Assembly: GCA_036676415.1 (NCBI GenBank)
Contig: JAKFCX010000015.1
Location: 1 to 64,000 of the forward strand
Reading direction: 5' to 3'
DNA length: 64,000 bases
DNA from: JAEZDC01 sp036676415
GTDB lineage: Bacteria > Bacteroidota > Bacteroidia > Chitinophagales > Chitinophagaceae
A program made the translations under genes and the position numbers. Below the pieces are notes generated by a model. That model worked only from the letters and a program-made list of their open reading frames with translations, did no database searches and was not told the origin of the DNA. Below are positions 61,418-64,000 of the stretch, piece after piece; position 1 is the stretch's first letter; every line of letters begins with the position of its first letter.

Positions 61418-61720
61418 ATGCAATGCATAATAATTTGTTTTTCTGTTATTTTAGTGCTATTCACAGCTGAATGCATAGGGCAATCCAGATCTGATTCTGT
61501 GATGATGAAGCCTGTGCTGAATGCCAGGCTAAATTCTCAAACACAGCCAGTTAAAACTGCCGCTTTCTTACCAGCCAATTTTTATGCCTCGAATCTGGGT
61601 TTCTTTTGCAAAAAGGAAATTTTATTCGAAAAGAAAACGAAGATCCCGTTGAAATTTCGACTCGGTAATATTGAATATTGTAACTATTTAGAAGGCAAAT
61701 CTTTCAAACCAACCAGATGA
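61418..61720 (+). CDS. Small secreted protein, unknown function
   Basis: 100 residues with signal peptide (1-21, hydrophobic CIIICFSVILVLFTAECIG). The mature part ends NLGFFCKKEILFEKKTKIPL and RLGNIEYCNYLEGK, containing two cysteines. I recall similar short Bacteroidota proteins but no named family. Its TGA overlaps the start of the SixA-like gene (ATGA), so expression of the two is coupled. It is divergent from rpoN with an 85-base shared promoter region. Confidence 0.7.
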   Translation: MQCIIICFSVILVLFTAECIGQSRSDSVMMKPVLNARLNSQTQPVKTAAFLPANFYASNLGFFCKKEILFEKKTKIPLKFRLGNIEYCNYLEGKSFKPTR

Positions 61721-62211
61721 AAAAACTGTTATTAGTACGTCATGCCAAGAGTAGCTGGAACGATATTTCAATGTCAGATTTTGACAGGCCTTTGAACGAC
61801 AGAGGCAATAAGGATGCACCTAAAATGGCTAAACGACTTTTAAAAGACGGTGTTGAAATTGATGCTTTTGTTTCAAGTCCAGCGGTTCGTGCCCTGACCA
61901 CAGCCGAATATTTTGCTGAAGCATACGATGTCAAGAAAAAAAATGTGATCACTGACCAGATTCTGTATCATCCGGCACCGGAAATTTTTTTTGAAATAAT
62001 TTCTAAGTTGGATGACGACCATAAAACTGTGGCGATTTTTTCCCATAATCCCGGCATCACAGAATTCGTGAATCAGCTTACAGATGTTCGTGTAGATGAT
62101 ATGCCTACCTGTGCTATTTATGGTGTGAAAGCAGACATCAAAAGCTGGAAAGATTTTAAAGATGCAGAAAAGAAGTTCTGGTTCTTTGATTACCCGAAGA
62201 ATGATGATTGA
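61717..62211 (+). CDS. SixA-like histidine phosphatase
   Basis: 164 residues of the phosphoglycerate mutase-like superfamily. The catalytic LLVRHAKSSWND (RHG-type motif, residues 4-15), DFDRPLNDRGNKDAPKMAKRL and the second histidine in AIFSHNPGITEFVNQL (about residue 108) are intact. SixA in E. coli dephosphorylates a histidine phosphotransfer protein; Bacteroidota homologues of this length are of uncertain substrate. Coupled with the small secreted protein upstream. It converges on the next gene with only 16 bases between. Confidence 0.9.
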   Translation: MKKLLLVRHAKSSWNDISMSDFDRPLNDRGNKDAPKMAKRLLKDGVEIDAFVSSPAVRALTTAEYFAEAYDVKKKNVITDQILYHPAPEIFFEIISKLDDDHKTVAIFSHNPGITEFVNQLTDVRVDDMPTCAIYGVKADIKSWKDFKDAEKKFWFFDYPKNDD

Positions 62212-62227
62212 TATTGAATAGCAACTA

Positions 62228-62914
62228 TCATTTTGAAGCATTCCTGATAAGCTGTATGTAGTCCACCTTATCAAACTCCATTTCATATTGTTTTTGAACT
62301 TCACAATAGTTTACAATAATTGGAAAGCTTCTCACTTTGTTTGCTGAAACCATTAATCGGTATCTGAAAGACTCTTTATATCCAGGATATTCAAATATTG
62401 CTATTTGATTCTTAGGATCAATAACTGTGATATTAATAGCTGAACCTGGAGTACAGGATTTATCAATATTGAGTGACAGATAACTATTGTCTTTTTTTGT
62501 AAAACTCCTGATAACGGCTGGATCGGCACAATCATCAAAGGAATACTCTATTAAGAAAGAATCGGTAATACTTACCCAATTATTAAATCCCCACTCAGAA
62601 GGAGCATAAACATGATACTTTCCTTTATATAAGTAAATCGGAACCCAATCTCTTTCAAAATCGCCAAACTTATGTTTCGGGAAACCCTTCGGATATTTTT
62701 TTCTTAATTCATTAATATTCTCATGGAATACAAAGGAATCAATGTCATTTTTTGTATGATTGATGATTGTATTATAAAATTCCGAATTGGCATCATCTAT
62801 AAAGATTGCATGATAGTATTCTCCTGTATTTCTTAGGATGAATGTTGTGTCTTTTTGTGAATACAAGTCCATCCCAAAAGATACAAGAACAAATGAAAGC
62901 AATATTTTTATCAT
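62228..62914 (-). CDS. Secreted hypothetical protein
   Basis: 228 residues with signal peptide (1-19, ending DLYS-Q). No domain recognised. It contains a tryptophan/tyrosine-rich middle (FERDWVPIYLYKGKYHVYAP, 20) and two cysteines that could pair. It is probably periplasmic or surface-exposed. The gene stands alone between a convergent neighbour and the DMT transporter gene, 39 bases beyond its start. Confidence 0.65.
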   Translation of the reverse strand: MIKILLSFVLVSFGMDLYSQKDTTFILRNTGEYYHAIFIDDANSEFYNTIINHTKNDIDSFVFHENINELRKKYPKGFPKHKFGDFERDWVPIYLYKGKYHVYAPSEWGFNNWVSITDSFLIEYSFDDCADPAVIRSFTKKDNSYLSLNIDKSCTPGSAINITVIDPKNQIAIFEYPGYKESFRYRLMVSANKVRSFPIIVNYCEVQKQYEMEFDKVDYIQLIRNASK

Positions 62915-62953
62915 GATTTAAATTACGAATCAAACGATAGTTAAGCAAATCAA

Positions 62954-63859
62954 TTACTCTTCTAATGCGCTCACTTTCGACGATTTGAAATTTGCCAGGT
63001 AAACACCAGCAAAGATCAATAACGCAGAAAACCCTTTTGATAACGTGAATTCTTCTCCCATAAAGATCATGGCTATAATAGCAGCAAACACAGGCTGTGT
63101 ATAGATGTAAGCACCGGTAGCCGAAGCTCCTAATATAGAGACACCGTAAATATTAAAGAGGTAAGAGAAAAATGTTGCAGCAAATACAACGAATGAAATA
63201 GCAGCCCAATGGCCAGGTTCAATGGCTTGCCAGTCAGTTGCGGTGAATTCATTCCACCCAATGGGAAGAATGATAAAAAGACCAATCGTAAATATCCAGC
63301 GTATCACTTGCAGGGCTGTATATTTCTCCATCAACGGACGAACCATTACAAGGTAAAAGCCATATAGAATGGCATTCAACAAAACGAAGATGTCTCCACG
63401 AATGATATCTGAAGCTGACTGCAATGAATCTTTCTGCATAATGAGATTCACGGCACCGCCAATACCTAAAGCCAGTCCAAGAAACTTGATCTTATCCAAT
63501 CTTTCTTTCAATAACCACGCTGCAATAAAAGTGATGATGATGGGTGTAGCCAGCATTAATAATGCTGCATGAATAGAAGTGGTGAGCGAAAGTCCTTTAA
63601 TGAAGAATAGTTGATTCAAGGCAACACCTGCAGCACCACAAACAATAAATCTGACGATATCTTTCTTAGTCACATCCATCCTGCCTGGTTTAAAGGCAAA
63701 GAATATCCAGAAGAGCAGGGTGGTCACCAATATTCTTACAACATTTAACGCCAGAGGTTGAATAGCTGAAGGCGTGATATATTTTACCACGCTGAAGTTG
63801 GCACCGAAAATAAAATTAGCTCCGAGTACAGCCAGGTGTGCTTTTGTTCTCCTGTTCAT
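62954..63859 (-). CDS. EamA/DMT family transporter
   Basis: 301 residues, ten helices in two EamA repeats (about 8-140 and 155-290). Typical wording: LGANFIFGANFSVVKYI in the first helix, ATPIIITFIAAWLLKERL ending the first repeat, and GAYIYTQPVFAAIIAMIFMG with EEFTLSKG in the second. These are exporters of metabolites such as amino acids; substrate unknown. Its ATG overlaps the stop of the gene upstream (ATGA), so the two are coupled. Confidence 0.93.
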   Translation of the reverse strand: MNRRTKAHLAVLGANFIFGANFSVVKYITPSAIQPLALNVVRILVTTLLFWIFFAFKPGRMDVTKKDIVRFIVCGAAGVALNQLFFIKGLSLTTSIHAALLMLATPIIITFIAAWLLKERLDKIKFLGLALGIGGAVNLIMQKDSLQSASDIIRGDIFVLLNAILYGFYLVMVRPLMEKYTALQVIRWIFTIGLFIILPIGWNEFTATDWQAIEPGHWAAISFVVFAATFFSYLFNIYGVSILGASATGAYIYTQPVFAAIIAMIFMGEEFTLSKGFSALLIFAGVYLANFKSSKVSALEE

Positions 63860-64000
63860 GAGGCTGCAAAGCTACTCTCCGTTTTACCTGGAAAGTGCTG
63901 ATCAATAAATTCATTTAATACATCCTCCAGCATATTGGGTGCAACAGTAAATGGTTTAAAGGGGAAAAATGAAGCAGCTTCAAGTGTTTGTATCAGGTTG
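63856..64000 (-). CDS. C-terminal end of an unidentified protein
   Basis: The minus strand is open from the window edge to a TGA at 63856-63858 and encodes about 47 residues, containing FFPFKPFTVAPNMLEDV and ending FPGKTESSFAAS. The reading frame is supported by its ATGA overlap with the DMT transporter start. Too little is present to name the product. Confidence 0.65.
   Translation of the reverse strand, partial: NLIQTLEAASFFPFKPFTVAPNMLEDVLNEFIDQHFPGKTESSFAAS

Noticed and set aside
1..64000. CRISPR arrays, insertion sequences, rRNA and ordinary tRNA genes
   Set aside because: No regularly spaced direct repeats, transposase frames or canonical tRNA/rRNA sequences were seen anywhere in the window.

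Overview
The window is almost entirely one AT-rich bacterial chromosome segment that looks like Bacteroidota, most likely family Chitinophagaceae. The evidence is family content typical of that group (S46 and M28 exopeptidases, a GH3-type acyl-adenylase homologue, PadR plus PspC-domain pair, DUF4369/thioredoxin protein, YkuD_2 murein transpeptidase, GxxExxY protein), promoter elements of the Bacteroidota TAnnTTTG type close to start codons, and few Shine-Dalgarno sequences. The assignment is by family content only; no phylogenetic test was possible. The first ~580-590 bases do not belong: they are very GC-rich and carry, on the minus strand, the middle to C-terminal part of a large-subunit-type malic enzyme. 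They are joined inside a gene to the C-terminal end of a GH25 lysozyme. This is best explained as an assembly or library chimera.

Layout. 0.6-2.2 kb: lysozyme remnant, two small membrane proteins (one VanZ-like) and an AlkA-type DNA glycosylase. 2.2-8.7 kb (minus strand): exported CHAT protease, S46 peptidase, M28 peptidase, rpiB and tatC. 8.9-12.5 kb: membrane protein, glutathione peroxidase, small protein, dusB and a CPBP protease. 12.6-19.6 kb: acyl-CoA dehydrogenase with a MarR regulator and its probable operator, alpha/beta hydrolase, glycosyltransferase, lone OppC-type permease, Lrp regulator, an unusual tRNA-like RNA candidate with its own terminator, and a DUF1801 protein. 19.9-28.8 kb (minus): FAD/Rieske oxidoreductase, PAS sensor lacking an ATPase domain, gcvT, lipoprotein, PspC protein with PadR and a 62-residue protein, and an aminotransferase. 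29.1-34.8 kb (minus): tripartite RND efflux operon. 35.0-38.3 kb: paaZ, GxxExxY protein and enoyl-CoA hydratase. 38.3-42.6 kb (minus): carbonic anhydrase, SulP transporter, NhaD antiporter, carbonic anhydrase. 42.7-51.1 kb: small membrane protein, fabG, GH3 protein, lptB, metF, a SurA-like isomerase and a thioredoxin-fold protein. 51.3-59.2 kb (plus): rlmD, two rhomboids, two membrane-anchored EEP phosphatases, cysS and an L,D-transpeptidase-like protein. 59.2-64.0 kb: PAP2-like membrane protein with rpoN, a secreted small protein with a SixA phosphatase, a secreted hypothetical, a DMT exporter and the end of an unidentified gene.

How genes work together. The S46 and M28 peptidases and the Tat, DMT and RND systems suggest a peptide-scavenging Gram-negative. 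The four-gene carbonic anhydrase-SulP-NhaD-carbonic anhydrase block reads as a bicarbonate/CO2 and sodium/proton handling unit. PaaZ and the enoyl-CoA hydratase point to phenylacetyl-CoA catabolism, whose other genes are not in the window.

Structure beyond genes. A dispersed palindromic repeat built on GTTGCGTCGCACTCTTGTAC and GTTGTGTCACTCACTTGTAC arms recurs at least nine times between genes, sometimes inside operons. A 171-base tRNA-Leu-like fold with a ~95-base variable region sits at 18906-19076. These two are the most interesting unexplained signals. No CRISPR array, insertion sequence, rRNA or ordinary tRNA was seen.
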